From an uncultured Collinsella sp. (GTDB lineage Bacteria; Actinomycetota; Coriobacteriia; Coriobacteriales; Coriobacteriaceae), in the NCBI GenBank assembly GCA_900751755.1, contig CAADSP010000075.1, positions 1 through 64,000 of the forward strand: a stretch of DNA of 64,000 nt, in the 5' to 3' direction. This document shows, piece by piece, positions 34,860 through 43,872 of this stretch. The stretch's first letter is position 1; each line of letters opens with the position of its first letter. Made by a program: the position numbers and the translations under genes. The notes beneath the pieces are model-generated. The model saw only the letters and a program-made list of their open reading frames with translations, was not told the origin of the DNA and ran no database searches.

Positions 34860-35750
34860 CTACAGGGCTCGTCCGAGCCTGAGATCGAGCTCGGTTGTGG
34901 GGCAGGCTGCCTGTTCGTGCGGCTCGCAAGCACCAAAGGCTCCAAAGCGATGGAGCGTTGCGGCGGGCGTGGTGTAGGCGAGCCGCAGCTGATGCTCGAC
35001 AGGGGCACATCCGTCATTTTTGTAATGAGCCGCGTAGTACTGCGCGATGCTGGCGTTCATCTCGCTGCCATTGCGATGGCGCTCAAACTGGCGTCTGCAG
35101 GTCTCGATGATCTTTGCTACCGACTTGGGTGCCGTCGCGGGAACAAGGGCGAGATAGCCCTCAAATAGCTCGTTGATGCTCAGGAGGCACAGCAGATCGA
35201 TCAGCGTCCTTATGGCTGCTCCCTCGGCGGAAAAGTGCGCGGTCATGCGGTTATATCGGTTGCGGTCGACGATGGCCGCATGGGGTCTTGGAGTTTTCTG
35301 CCCCGTGGTCCCGGGCTTTTGCCGCGCCTGTGTATTGAGCTCGACGTTGCAGCGCTTGAGGCCGTCCAGCGGAAGGAACAGTGCGGTGCGCAGGGTGTTC
35401 CGCTTGCTTTCGAGTTCATGACGCTCGTCGGGTTCCCATTCGAGCTTGAGTTTCGTGTCGAGCGCCGTAAGCATATGGGCTAGGCAGCCTACGGTAAGAA
35501 CGTGCGAATCGTTGTCGCGTTTTGGGGCATAGGGGTCTGTCAGCTTGCGAATGTCGGGGTCGCCCATGATCTTTGTGCAGCGCTTCAGCAGTTGAGGATG
35601 GTCGGCCAAGATCGTCGCGAGCGGTAGCGACGCGTGGTTCTTGATGGTCGCGGCGGCAAAGGCGGCATCATATTCGTTTGCATATGCTCGCTCAATTCGG
35701 GCATCCAGAATGCTTTTCTTATCGCTGTCTTCAGCGTGGTGGTTTGTCAT
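34860..35750 (-). CDS. Uncharacterised protein of the TraG/ClpP-like operon
   Basis: A 296-residue soluble, mostly helical protein with no family that I recognise. The N-terminus is acidic (MTNHHAEDSDKKS), the middle basic and polar, and a hydrophobic segment (IRTLIDLLCLLSINELFEGYLAL) lies near residue 185. It is the first gene of the three-gene minus-strand operon. The start at 35750 is set by TTGGAGAAGCT; the frame stays open upstream to 35906 and would add a His-rich stretch (ITHGKHITHDNQH) without a ribosome site, so that part is left out. Confidence 0.7.
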   Translation of the reverse strand: MTNHHAEDSDKKSILDARIERAYANEYDAAFAAATIKNHASLPLATILADHPQLLKRCTKIMGDPDIRKLTDPYAPKRDNDSHVLTVGCLAHMLTALDTKLKLEWEPDERHELESKRNTLRTALFLPLDGLKRCNVELNTQARQKPGTTGQKTPRPHAAIVDRNRYNRMTAHFSAEGAAIRTLIDLLCLLSINELFEGYLALVPATAPKSVAKIIETCRRQFERHRNGSEMNASIAQYYAAHYKNDGCAPVEHQLRLAYTTPAATLHRFGAFGACEPHEQAACPTTELDLRLGRAL

Positions 35751-36239
35751 AGCTTCTCCAATCGGTTGATGTTCGTGCTGTTTGTTGATGTGTTGGTTGT
35801 CGTGAGTGATGTGCTTGCCGTGGGTGATGTGCTGACGTTGGGGTGCTATGCGGTTTTCAATGAGCCCGTGAGGCAGTTGCTGCAGGGGCGGGATGGAACG
35901 GCCCATGCAAGGCGGAAGGCATCGTGCTCAAAATCGAGACAGCAATGCCCTGGGTGCCTCACATGTGGCAGTCACCTCATTAAGTTGTCATTGCGTTTGG
36001 GGTTGTACTTTGCCGATCTTCCTTCTCTTACACGCTAAAACTCAAACTTTATATGCTCGATCTACTTAAAACCGCAACGGCGGTCTTTTATCAACTTATA
36101 TGTCGGAACGCGTCTTTGCAAGTACTTTTTTGCCTTTGTTTCAAATGGGGTGGTTTTGCAACCGTCATGCGCGCGCTGTGCGAACGTGCCCCGGCTCGGA
36201 TAAGATAGTGCGCGATAAAAACGATGCAAGGAGGCATAT
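35751..36239. other. 489-bp intergenic region upstream of the TraG/ClpP-like operon
   Basis: The region lies between divergent genes. 35770-35850 contains imperfect direct repeats of GTGATGTGCT; the rest becomes AT-rich toward 36000-36100 with no conserved gene. Promoters for both directions should lie here, but I cannot identify them with confidence. A GCAAGGAGG ribosome site for the HAD gene is at about 36226. Confidence 0.4.
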
Positions 36240-37082
36240 ATGGCAATCAAAGCCATCGCGATGGATATCGACGGTACGCTTACCAACGATCAGAAAGTGA
36301 TTAGCCCGCGTACGCGCGAGAAGCTGCTCGCGGCGCAGGAGTCGGGCATTAAGCTCATTTTGGCTTCGGGCCGTCCCGCATGGGGGCTGCACGCCTTGGC
36401 GCAGGAGCTCGACCTTCAAAACCATGACGGTCTGCTGGTGGCCTTTAACGGCGCTCACGTCGTCGATGCCCAGACCGATGAGGTCCTTTTTGACCAGGCC
36501 ATGCCGGCTGACGAACTGCATCGCCTGATTGATCACCTGCGTAATTTTGACGTGATCCCTATGATTTCGCTCGGTCGCGATCTGCACGTCGAGGATTCGT
36601 ACCATTGCATGATCACGCTGCCTGACGGCTCGCAGAAGAATATCGTCAAGTATGAGCGCGACGCGTGCGATCTTAAGATTCGCGAGGTGGAGAGCCTGCA
36701 TGAGGTCGCTGATGCTTATCCCGTGGACAAGCTACTCACCGCGGGCGATCCGACCTACCTGCAGGCGCATTACGAGGAGATGTATGCGCCCTTTACCCAG
36801 ACGCTTTCGGGCATGTTTACGGCCGACTGGTACTTTGAGTACACGGCGCCCGGTATCGACAAGGCCCGTGCGCTCGAGGGCGCCCTGCCCAAGCTCGGCA
36901 TCGATGCCAGCGAGGTCGTATCGTTTGGCGACGGCCAGAATGACAAGTCCATGATTGAGTGGGCCGGCACCGGTGTTGCCATGGGCAACGCGGTCGATGA
37001 GGTTAAGGCCGTGGCCCAGATGGTGACCGCCAATAACAACGAAGACGGCATTGCGGTGGCGCTGGATAAGCTGCTGGGTTAG
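36240..37082 (+). CDS. Cof-type HAD-superfamily phosphatase (second)
   Basis: A 280-residue Cof/YidA-type phosphatase. Motif I is MDIDGTLTNDQ at residues ~8-18, LASGRP is motif II and FGDGQNDKSM motif IV, with a C2B cap between. Related enzymes remove phosphate from sugar phosphates or cofactors. It is 38% of the way along the plus-strand run with the next HAD gene but separated by a terminator, so they are probably independent units. AAGGAGGC precedes the start. Confidence 0.9.
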   Translation: MAIKAIAMDIDGTLTNDQKVISPRTREKLLAAQESGIKLILASGRPAWGLHALAQELDLQNHDGLLVAFNGAHVVDAQTDEVLFDQAMPADELHRLIDHLRNFDVIPMISLGRDLHVEDSYHCMITLPDGSQKNIVKYERDACDLKIREVESLHEVADAYPVDKLLTAGDPTYLQAHYEEMYAPFTQTLSGMFTADWYFEYTAPGIDKARALEGALPKLGIDASEVVSFGDGQNDKSMIEWAGTGVAMGNAVDEVKAVAQMVTANNNEDGIAVALDKLLG

Positions 37083-37104
37083 AATCGCCGATAATGCATG
37101 GTTC

Positions 37105-37130
37105 GGGCGCCTGCTTACAGGCGCCCTTTT
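37105..37130 (+). terminator. Intrinsic terminator between the two HAD genes
   Basis: GGGCGCCT (37105-37112) pairs perfectly with AGGCGCCC (37119-37126) around six bases, followed by TTTT. It lies just upstream of the next gene's ribosome site. Confidence 0.85.
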
Positions 37131-37145
37131 GTTAGGGAGGGTGCC

Positions 37146-37805
37146 GTGTCCGCATTTCCGTTCGACGCCGTTATCTTTGACATGGACGGCGTCATTGTCG
37201 ATACCGAGTATTACTACCTGGGCGAGACTGCCGCGTTTGCCAAGGAGCTTGGGCTTAATCTGACTCAAGAGGAGTTGAATGGGCAGGTCGGTACCTCGCA
37301 TCAGTTCTTCCTGCATTTGCTGGTCGATTGGTTTGAGCGCGCCGGTAAGGGGCATTTCACTGGCGAGGAAGCGTTGGCCCGTTGGGACGAGTGGGCGCAT
37401 AAGCGTCCGCGCGACTATCAGGCTTTGATTAACCCAGGCGCCGTTGATACGATTCGAGAGCTGCCGCGCCGCGGCGTTCGCGTGGCGCTTGCCAGCTCGT
37501 CGCCCATGGATAGTATCGAGGAAGTGCTCAATGCGTGTGGGCTGTCGGATGCCTTTGAGTATGTAGTGAGCGGCGAGCAATTTAAGGAGAGCAAGCCCGA
37601 GCCCGACATTTACCTGCATGCACTGGACCTGCTGGGGCTGCCCGCGAATCGCTGCTGCTGCGTTGAGGATTCGGTACCTGGTATCACTGCCGGCAAACGC
37701 GCGGGGTTGACGGTGATTGCCAAGCGCGAGGAGCGGTTTGGCTTTAGCCAGGATGCCGCGGATAAGATTATCGACCAGCTGCCGGAACTGCTCACGCTTT
37801 CTTAG
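37146..37805 (+). CDS. Beta-phosphoglucomutase-like HAD hydrolase
   Basis: A 219-residue class I HAD protein. FDMDGVIVDTE near the N-terminus is motif I, LASSSP motif II, KPEPDIYLHAL motif III and CCVEDSVPGI motif IV; a helical C1 cap lies between residues ~18 and 85. Such proteins are sugar-phosphate phosphatases or beta-phosphoglucomutases. Start is GTG at 37146 behind AGGGAGGG; an upstream ATG would be encoded by the terminator. It precedes the GntR gene of the catabolic island by 150 bp. Confidence 0.88.
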   Translation: MSAFPFDAVIFDMDGVIVDTEYYYLGETAAFAKELGLNLTQEELNGQVGTSHQFFLHLLVDWFERAGKGHFTGEEALARWDEWAHKRPRDYQALINPGAVDTIRELPRRGVRVALASSSPMDSIEEVLNACGLSDAFEYVVSGEQFKESKPEPDIYLHALDLLGLPANRCCCVEDSVPGITAGKRAGLTVIAKREERFGFSQDAADKIIDQLPELLTLS

Positions 37806-37888
37806 AAGCGCGGTAGTTGCGCGTTTTTCGGGTCAGATGAGTAAATACCCGACATTTTGGTGCGGCAGCAAGCATACTTAATGCTAAT

Positions 37889-37929
37889 GCGGGCTTAAGG
37901 GCTTGCTGAATGCCCTTGGGCCCGCTTTA
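37889..37929 (+). terminator. Weak terminator-like hairpin before the GntR gene
   Basis: GCGGGC (37889-37894) and AGGGC pair with GCCCT and GCCCGC (37920-37925 region) with internal mismatches, followed by TTTAG. Probably ends the HAD transcript. Confidence 0.5.
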
Positions 37930-37955
37930 GACTTAATTGTGCTGGGAGAGGGTAT

Positions 37956-38699
37956 ATGCCACCGACTGAAGGGCTAACTGACGGTAAAGCAGCGATACCG
38001 CTGTACCAACAGGTTATCGATATCATTAAAAACGAAATCAACTCCGGTGCCTACAAGGCGGGCGCGCGGATACCCAACGAATTCGAATTGGCTGAGAGCT
38101 ATAAAGTTGGCCGCGTTACCGTGCGACGCGCTATTGAGGAGCTCGTCCAGCAGGGCTATCTAACGAAGCGGCAGGGGAAAGGCACGTTTGTCAATGCCCC
38201 CAAGCTTAAGCGCAAGATTCGCCAGAAGGATGACGTCCAGAGTTTTTCGGACGCATGCCGCGTTAACGGAATGGAGCCGGGGGCGTGCGTCATTTCGAGA
38301 AAGATACTGCCGGCGGATTCCACCGAAGCGCAGTTCTTTGGTGTTCCCGTTGGAACTGATTTGATTTGCGTTGAGCGTGTGCGTACTGCCGATGGAGTCC
38401 CCGTCATGCTCGAGAACAATATATACGTTTACGAGGACAACGCTTATCTATCAACGGCACCTCTATCTAACCAATCCATTTTTGAGTTCGTGCGTAACCG
38501 GACGGGCCGTACGCCCGCGTTTACCGACCCGTGCACACTCGAGATCGCGTGCGCGTCGCCTGAGGTCGCTCGGCTGTTGGCAGTTCCCGTTGGCGAACCC
38601 TTGTTTTATATGGAAGCCTTCTTTTTCGATGAGCAGCGGCGGCCGTTTATCATCGGTCGTCAGCGGATCGTTGGGTCTCGCTACGTCTTTGACATCTAG
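37956..38699 (+). CDS. GntR/HutC-family regulator with UTRA domain
   Basis: A 247-residue regulator. Residues ~14-80 form a GntR winged helix (PLYQQVIDIIKNEINSGAYK ... VGRVTVRRAIEELVQQGYL); the C-terminal UTRA domain (residues ~100-245) binds a small effector, often a sugar phosphate. It lies directly upstream of the catabolic island on the same strand and is the obvious local regulator. FrlR of the fructoselysine operon is of the same class. GGGAGAGGG precedes the start. A hairpin follows at 38710. Confidence 0.92.
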   Translation: MPPTEGLTDGKAAIPLYQQVIDIIKNEINSGAYKAGARIPNEFELAESYKVGRVTVRRAIEELVQQGYLTKRQGKGTFVNAPKLKRKIRQKDDVQSFSDACRVNGMEPGACVISRKILPADSTEAQFFGVPVGTDLICVERVRTADGVPVMLENNIYVYEDNAYLSTAPLSNQSIFEFVRNRTGRTPAFTDPCTLEIACASPEVARLLAVPVGEPLFYMEAFFFDEQRRPFIIGRQRIVGSRYVFDI

Positions 38700-38709
38700 G
38701 ACATTGCGA

Positions 38710-38749
38710 ATGGAGACGCCCGGTTGATCATCTCACCGGGCGTCTCCAT
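38710..38749 (+). terminator. Strong hairpin after the GntR gene
   Basis: ATGGAGACGCCCGGT (38710-38724) and its exact reverse complement (38735-38749) surround a 10-base loop. No T-run follows, so termination may be partial or Rho-assisted; it still separates the regulator from the structural genes. Confidence 0.6.
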
Positions 38750-38809
38750 ACCGTTCACGGCGCGAACGCAACCGTTCAACCGCGTCGCGGCAATCAGTTT
38801 GAAATTATC

Positions 38810-38838
38810 TTGATGATGGGAAAAACTGCTGGTAATCT
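38810..38838 (+). promoter_or_regulatory. Promoter of the catabolic island
   Basis: TTGATG (38810-38815) and TAATCT (38833-38838) with an ideal 17-bp spacer, 80 bases upstream of the carrier gene. Confidence 0.5.
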
Positions 38839-38852
38839 ATGGAACGTCATAG
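38837..38852 (+). promoter_or_regulatory. Candidate GntR operator
   Basis: CTATG-GAACGT-CATAG is a perfect 5-bp dyad with a six-base spacer that overlaps the -10 element and likely start point. It is placed where a GntR/UTRA repressor would act. Confidence 0.5.
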
Positions 38853-38917
38853 AACGTTTGCCTTGCGCAGGCGTTGAAGCGAGATGCGATGCAGTCTCGA
38901 GTTCTTTGGAGGTATCT

Positions 38918-40381
38918 ATGTCAGATACGAAGGCGAAGAAGACAAACAGACGTTTTAAGTTCAAATTACCGCATGTCTATACGATCATGTTCTTGCTGAT
39001 CGTTGTCTTTGCGGTCCTGACTTGGATCGTTCCCTCTGGTCAGTATCAGCGCAAGACGATTTCGACAGCGGCGGGCGAGCGTGAAGTCGCCGTTGCTGGA
39101 ACCTATGAACAGGTTGATAAGAACTACACCGATTCCGAGACCGGCGAGACCATCAATCTGGGCCAGGATATCTTTGCGGTCCTGCAAGCGCCTACTAAGG
39201 GCATCCAGGAGGCTGCCGACGTCGTTGCGTTCGTCTTATTGATTGGCGGATCGTTCGCAGTCATCACCAAGACCAACGCTTTGAATGCCGGCATGAGCCG
39301 TGTGATTAAAAAGCTCAAGAACAAGGACATCCTCATCATTCCCATCACGATGACGTTGCTGTCCATTTGCGGCACTACGTTTGGTATGTCTGAGGAAGCC
39401 CTGCCGTTCTATGCCATCTTCATTCCCATCATGATGGGTATCGGGTATGACTCGATGACGGCGTTTATCATCTGCTTCCTTGGTCCTAACCTGGGATATT
39501 GTGCTTCGACCATCGACCCGTTTAATGTTTTGATCGCCCAAGGCATCATTGGTATCGAGGGCAATCCTCAGCTGTGGCTGCGCGCCGTTTCTTGGGTCAT
39601 CTTCACTGCCGTTGGTATCGCATGGGCCATGCGCTACGCCATGCGTGTCAAGAAAAATCCCGAGTCGTCCATTGTGTACGAGGACGATAAGCTCAAGCGT
39701 GTTGAGTTTTCCGTGACCGATGCCTCCATCGAGGAAGAGTTCACTACCCGTCAGAAGCTCGTGCTTATCGATTTTGCCTGCGGCATGGGCATTATCGTCT
39801 GGGGTCTTGTTACCCAGGGCTGGTACATGAATGAGATTTCCGCCGTGTTCCTTGGTATGGGCTTGCTTGCCGGTATCCTGGGCGGCCTTGACCAGCAGAC
39901 GATCGCCGAGGAGTTCGTTAAAGGCATTGCCGACTTTGCGTATGCCGCTATCGTCATCGGCATCGCTCGCGGTATCTTGGTCATCGCAGAGGGTGGCATG
40001 ATCATCGACACCATCCTCCAGGCGCTCGCTACTGCACTGGCCGGTGCACCTGCCGCCGTCTACACCACGTTTATGTATATCGTCCTTGGCCTGCTCTCTT
40101 TGCTGGTTCCCTCGAGCTCTGGACTTGCGGCGCTCACCATGCCCGTCATGGGTCCGCTGACCGAGCTTATGGGCCTCAATCCCGAAGCCGCCGTTACCGC
40201 GCTCCAGTTTGCTAATCAGACCATCAACACCATCAGTCCCGTGGCGGGCATGACGGTTGCCGGTCTTGCCGTGGCAAAGATCTCGTTTGGTCAATGGTGG
40301 AAGACCATTTGGAAGTTCTTCATTTTCATGGTCGTCTTTGGCCTGATCGTAACGGCAATCTCTGGCATGCTTCCGGCGTAG
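38918..40381 (+). CDS. YfcC-family membrane carrier
   Basis: A 487-residue integral membrane protein of the YfcC/C4-dicarboxylate anaerobic carrier class, with about 12 hydrophobic segments, an early PHVYTIMFLLIVVFAVLTWI helix and the conserved STIDPFNVLIAQ region. Family members carry amino acids, peptides or dicarboxylates with ions. As first gene of the island it should import the substrate. Start at 38918 follows TTTGGAGG; the longer frame to 38810 covers the promoter and operator. Nine bases or fewer separate it from the next gene. Confidence 0.9.
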   Translation: MSDTKAKKTNRRFKFKLPHVYTIMFLLIVVFAVLTWIVPSGQYQRKTISTAAGEREVAVAGTYEQVDKNYTDSETGETINLGQDIFAVLQAPTKGIQEAADVVAFVLLIGGSFAVITKTNALNAGMSRVIKKLKNKDILIIPITMTLLSICGTTFGMSEEALPFYAIFIPIMMGIGYDSMTAFIICFLGPNLGYCASTIDPFNVLIAQGIIGIEGNPQLWLRAVSWVIFTAVGIAWAMRYAMRVKKNPESSIVYEDDKLKRVEFSVTDASIEEEFTTRQKLVLIDFACGMGIIVWGLVTQGWYMNEISAVFLGMGLLAGILGGLDQQTIAEEFVKGIADFAYAAIVIGIARGILVIAEGGMIIDTILQALATALAGAPAAVYTTFMYIVLGLLSLLVPSSSGLAALTMPVMGPLTELMGLNPEAAVTALQFANQTINTISPVAGMTVAGLAVAKISFGQWWKTIWKFFIFMVVFGLIVTAISGMLPA

Positions 40382-40390
40382 GTGGTTGTG

Positions 40391-41974
40391 ATGTCTGATC
40401 GTTTGACGGTCCTGACGTCTAAGAGCGTCTTTACCGGTACGGGGGACCTGCCGTTTGAAGGTTTCGTAGCGGTCCGTGGCAATCGAATTGAGGCTGTTGG
40501 CACCAAGTGTGAGCTAGCTTCGTATTTGACCCAGGCGGACGAGGTAGTTGACCTGGGCGACCGCACCGTCATGCCTGGCCTGATCGATGTGCATACCTTC
40601 TATACAGGCTGGGCGCTGCGGACGTTGGGGCCTGATCTGTCCGGCATCGCTGATGCCAAAGAGGCCGTGTCGCTCTTGCGTGCATGGAAAGAAGATCGTC
40701 CGGATTGCGCGGCGGCTTTTGGCCACAACCTACCCGAAACGTTGGCATCGGATGCCGATAACGCAAATACAGCAGCTGTGTTTGACGAGTGTTTTGGCGA
40801 TATCCCCGTCGTCTGCTTTACACCGGGCGCGGATACCTGTGTTCTCAATGCTGCCGCCAGTGCGCGATACGGCTTCACACCCCAGGCGTGCTATGCCGAG
40901 AAGATCTGGCGCATGATGAGCGATTTCCTCGCGCTGCCCGAGGTGCGTGCAGGGTATTCGGACTACATGAGCATGCTTAACGAACGCGGCGTTACCGCCA
41001 TCAAGGAGATGGCGTTTGATGACTACTACGGCTTTGCCGACGAAATGGCTCGCCGTGAGGAATCTGGTGAGCTGACGGTTCGCGTCTCTATGATGTCGCA
41101 GCCGGTGGGTGCCGGTGCAAATCTTGCATATGCCCGCGAGGCGCGAGAGCGCTTCCGGGGACCGTTCGTTCGTTTTTCTGGCTTCAACCGTATGACCGAT
41201 CGCGGCGTATGGGCGGGGCTTGCCGAGATGATTGACCCCTATGTGGACACGGCCGATGCGGGCGCTGCCGGCAAGACGGTCGTCGAGGAGCCAGAGTGGG
41301 ATCTGATTGAGAACGAGCTGCGTGCAATTGATGCTGACGGATTCCGATATTCCTTGCATTGCCAGGGCGATGGGGCCGTTCGTCGCACCGTGGCGCTCTA
41401 TGCCTCGCTGCCTCGAGACGAGCATGGACGGATGCTTCGCCGCCATGCGATTACCGATCTCGAGAACTCTGACCCGACCGATCTTGTCGAGTTTGGCAAG
41501 TTAGGTGGAATTTGCGAGGTCTATCCGCAGATTCTGACGCTGGGCCGGCGCGAGGATTGCCTGTCGATGATGCGTCGACAAATTGGCGAGACGCGACTTT
41601 TGCACAGCTGGAATCGCCGCGGCATGGAAGATTCCGGATGCACAGTGTGCTGCGGCACGGATCTGCCGCTGCTGATTCCGAGCCTGGGCGAGTCAATCTA
41701 CAGCGCGTGCGGCGGATTCTTCGCCGACGGACTGCCCGTGAATGAGGTCAACACGCTGACGCTTGTCGAGCTCTTGCGCGCTTGGACTGCCGGGGGCGCG
41801 TACGATCTGATGCGCGAAGACGAGCTGGGTACGCTTGAGGTTGGCAAGCTTGCCGATATCTGCGTGCTCGATCGGGATGTGTTCGACCTCGATTATCGCG
41901 ACGCACGCGATCTTGCGGTTGATATGACGATGTCGGACGGACAAATCGTGTTCGATCGAAATAAGGAGGCATAA
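40391..41974 (+). CDS. Amidohydrolase-family protein with altered metal motif
   Basis: A 527-residue protein of the metal-dependent amidohydrolase superfamily (YtcJ-like layout): an N-terminal beta-sandwich, a barrel starting at MPGLIDVHTF, later YSLHCQGDGAV, HAITDLENSD and CCGTDLP, and a C-terminal sandwich (LGTLEVGKLADICVLDRD). The usual HxH of strand 1 reads HTF, so one metal ligand is missing; the other His and Asp positions remain. In this island it may hydrolyse an amide bond of the imported compound. The start is ambiguous between 40382 (GTG) and 40391 (ATG); the ATG is preferred for the GGTGG upstream. Confidence 0.85.
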   Translation: MSDRLTVLTSKSVFTGTGDLPFEGFVAVRGNRIEAVGTKCELASYLTQADEVVDLGDRTVMPGLIDVHTFYTGWALRTLGPDLSGIADAKEAVSLLRAWKEDRPDCAAAFGHNLPETLASDADNANTAAVFDECFGDIPVVCFTPGADTCVLNAAASARYGFTPQACYAEKIWRMMSDFLALPEVRAGYSDYMSMLNERGVTAIKEMAFDDYYGFADEMARREESGELTVRVSMMSQPVGAGANLAYAREARERFRGPFVRFSGFNRMTDRGVWAGLAEMIDPYVDTADAGAAGKTVVEEPEWDLIENELRAIDADGFRYSLHCQGDGAVRRTVALYASLPRDEHGRMLRRHAITDLENSDPTDLVEFGKLGGICEVYPQILTLGRREDCLSMMRRQIGETRLLHSWNRRGMEDSGCTVCCGTDLPLLIPSLGESIYSACGGFFADGLPVNEVNTLTLVELLRAWTAGGAYDLMREDELGTLEVGKLADICVLDRDVFDLDYRDARDLAVDMTMSDGQIVFDRNKEA

Positions 41975-41975
41975 G

Positions 41976-42827
41976 ATGTCTGAATCCAAACCGACGCTGC
42001 ACCGCGAACAGATTGCGGGCATGAATATCCACTACATCATGTGGTCGCTCGATTACTTCCTTGATGTGCAGCAGCGCTTGGGCTTTGAGTCCATTGAGCT
42101 GTGGTGTGCAGAGCCGCATGTGACGCTCGACCATACGGGCTACTTTGAGGCTGAGGTCTTGGCGAAAAAGGCTGCAGATCGTGGGCTTAGGTATCGTACT
42201 CTGTGCCCCGAGAATGTTGTCTATCCTTGGCAGTATTGCGCACGCAAACCGCTGCATGAACAGCGCAGCCTGGCGTACTTTAAGCACGGCATTGAGCTTG
42301 CCGAGGTACTTGGGTGCGACCGTATGTCCATCAACTCGGGCTGGGGCGACTGGGACGAGGACCGCGAGGAAGCCTGGAAGCGCAGCCGCGAGCACTTGTC
42401 CATTCTGGCGGAGTATGCCGGCGAGCACGGTCTGGTGCTTACGATGGAAAGCCTGCGTCCCGAGGAGAGCAACCTTGTGACGACGGTTTCCGATGCGAAG
42501 CGCATGATTGACGAGGTCGCGAGCCCGTACTTACAGCCCATGGTTGATACAACCGCGATGGGCGTTGCAGGCGAGACGCTCGAGGACTGGTTTGCCGCCT
42601 TTGGTGATGGGGCAATTCACGAGATGCACTTTATCGACGGTGACCCGTATGGCCATCTGGTGTGGGGCGATGGCAAGCACGATATGGACGCCTTCGTCGC
42701 CACGCTCAACGCTCATGGTTTCGACGGCATGCTGGGCCAGGAAATCACGGACGGTCGTTACTACGATGACCCGGCGGCGGCAGATGCCAAGAACATGGCC
42801 GCATTCGAGAAATATCTGATTGACTAA
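41976..42827 (+). CDS. FrlC-like sugar epimerase/isomerase (TIM barrel)
   Basis: A 283-residue xylose-isomerase-like TIM-barrel protein. Metal-binding acids are suggested in LTMESLRPEESN, MVDTTAMG, HFIDGDPYGH and GQEITDGRY. It resembles FrlC, which epimerises psicoselysine to fructoselysine, and its place next to FrlB- and FrlD-like genes supports that kind of reaction on an amino-sugar conjugate. AAGGAGG precedes the start, which is one base after the amidohydrolase stop. Confidence 0.8.
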   Translation: MSESKPTLHREQIAGMNIHYIMWSLDYFLDVQQRLGFESIELWCAEPHVTLDHTGYFEAEVLAKKAADRGLRYRTLCPENVVYPWQYCARKPLHEQRSLAYFKHGIELAEVLGCDRMSINSGWGDWDEDREEAWKRSREHLSILAEYAGEHGLVLTMESLRPEESNLVTTVSDAKRMIDEVASPYLQPMVDTTAMGVAGETLEDWFAAFGDGAIHEMHFIDGDPYGHLVWGDGKHDMDAFVATLNAHGFDGMLGQEITDGRYYDDPAAADAKNMAAFEKYLID

Positions 42828-42889
42828 AACAACCATCGGCCACGCAACCAACGTCATTGATTGCGGGCCAAATAAGAAAGGAACTGGAT

Positions 42890-43858
42890 ATGAACGCACA
42901 CGATCTGATCAAAGAGGCAATTGCCGAGAAGGGCAAGTTCGACAGCGTCTACTGGATTGCTTGCGGTGGCTCCATGATCGATTTGATCCCGGCTCATGAG
43001 CTTCTGCAGCGCGAGGCAACCACCTTCACTTCGTATATCTATACGGCTCGCGAGTTTGATATCATGCGTCCGCGTCGTCTGGGCGAGAAGTCCCTGGTCA
43101 TCGCTTGTAGCCACAGTGGCAACACCCCGGAGGTCGTCGAGGGCTGCGAGATTGCCCTTGCTGCCGGCGCTACGGTGATCGCCCAGACCGACAACGCTGG
43201 ATCCAAGATCGACTCCGGCAAGTGGACCACGTGGGTCTACCCATGGGGCGAGGGCGTGCCGCAGGCCGAGGTCCCCGCTGGCATTTCGCTGTCGCTTGCA
43301 GCAGAGCTGCTCGATCAACAGGAGGGCTACGCCGATCTTGCCGATATGTATGCCGGTATTGCCGAGATGGATAAGATTCTTCCCCCGGCACGCGAGAAGG
43401 TAAATGCCGAGCTGGGCGATCGCTTTGCCAAGCTTTGCCAGGAGCACGAGTTCTTCTATATTCTGGGCAGCGGTCCCAACTTTAGCCAGACCTACGGTTT
43501 TGCTATCTGCTCTCTTATGGAGATGCAGTGGCAGCACTGCAGCTACATCCACTCTGCCGAGTACTTCCATGGCCCCTTCGAGGCTACTCAGGATGGCGTA
43601 TTTTACTTCCTGCAGATGGGTTCCAGCGAGTGCCGTGCTATGGACGAGCGCGCCCTGGCGTTCCTTAAGACGCATACCGATACGCTGATGGTGCTCGATG
43701 CCAAGGAGTACGGTATGGAAGCCGTGCCGGCGAGCGTCCGTGCCTATCTGGACCCGGTGCTGTTCTACGCCATGAACTGCGAGCTGCGTGCTGCACGTGG
43801 CAAGGTGTTTGATCACGACCCCGATTTCCGTCGCTATATGGGTGTTGTCGAGTACTAG
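42890..43858 (+). CDS. FrlB-like fructosamine-6-phosphate deglycase (SIS)
   Basis: A 322-residue protein with two SIS domains, beginning with VYWIACGGSMIDLIPAHELL and including ACSHSGNTPEVVEG and HSAEYFHGPFEATQDG, all like FrlB and glucosamine-6-phosphate deaminase-type SIS enzymes. FrlB splits fructoselysine-6-phosphate into glucose-6-phosphate and lysine. The amino-acid part handled here is not known. Start at 42890 follows GAAAGGAAC. It is immediately followed by a FrlD-like kinase gene, which would supply its phosphorylated substrate. Confidence 0.85.
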   Translation: MNAHDLIKEAIAEKGKFDSVYWIACGGSMIDLIPAHELLQREATTFTSYIYTAREFDIMRPRRLGEKSLVIACSHSGNTPEVVEGCEIALAAGATVIAQTDNAGSKIDSGKWTTWVYPWGEGVPQAEVPAGISLSLAAELLDQQEGYADLADMYAGIAEMDKILPPAREKVNAELGDRFAKLCQEHEFFYILGSGPNFSQTYGFAICSLMEMQWQHCSYIHSAEYFHGPFEATQDGVFYFLQMGSSECRAMDERALAFLKTHTDTLMVLDAKEYGMEAVPASVRAYLDPVLFYAMNCELRAARGKVFDHDPDFRRYMGVVEY

Positions 43859-43872
43859 AAGGGACAAAGGCC

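Noticed and set aside
32882..35750. Complete conjugative element
   Set aside because: No relaxase, VirB4, integrase, direct-repeat attachment sites or tRNA boundary in or around the three genes.
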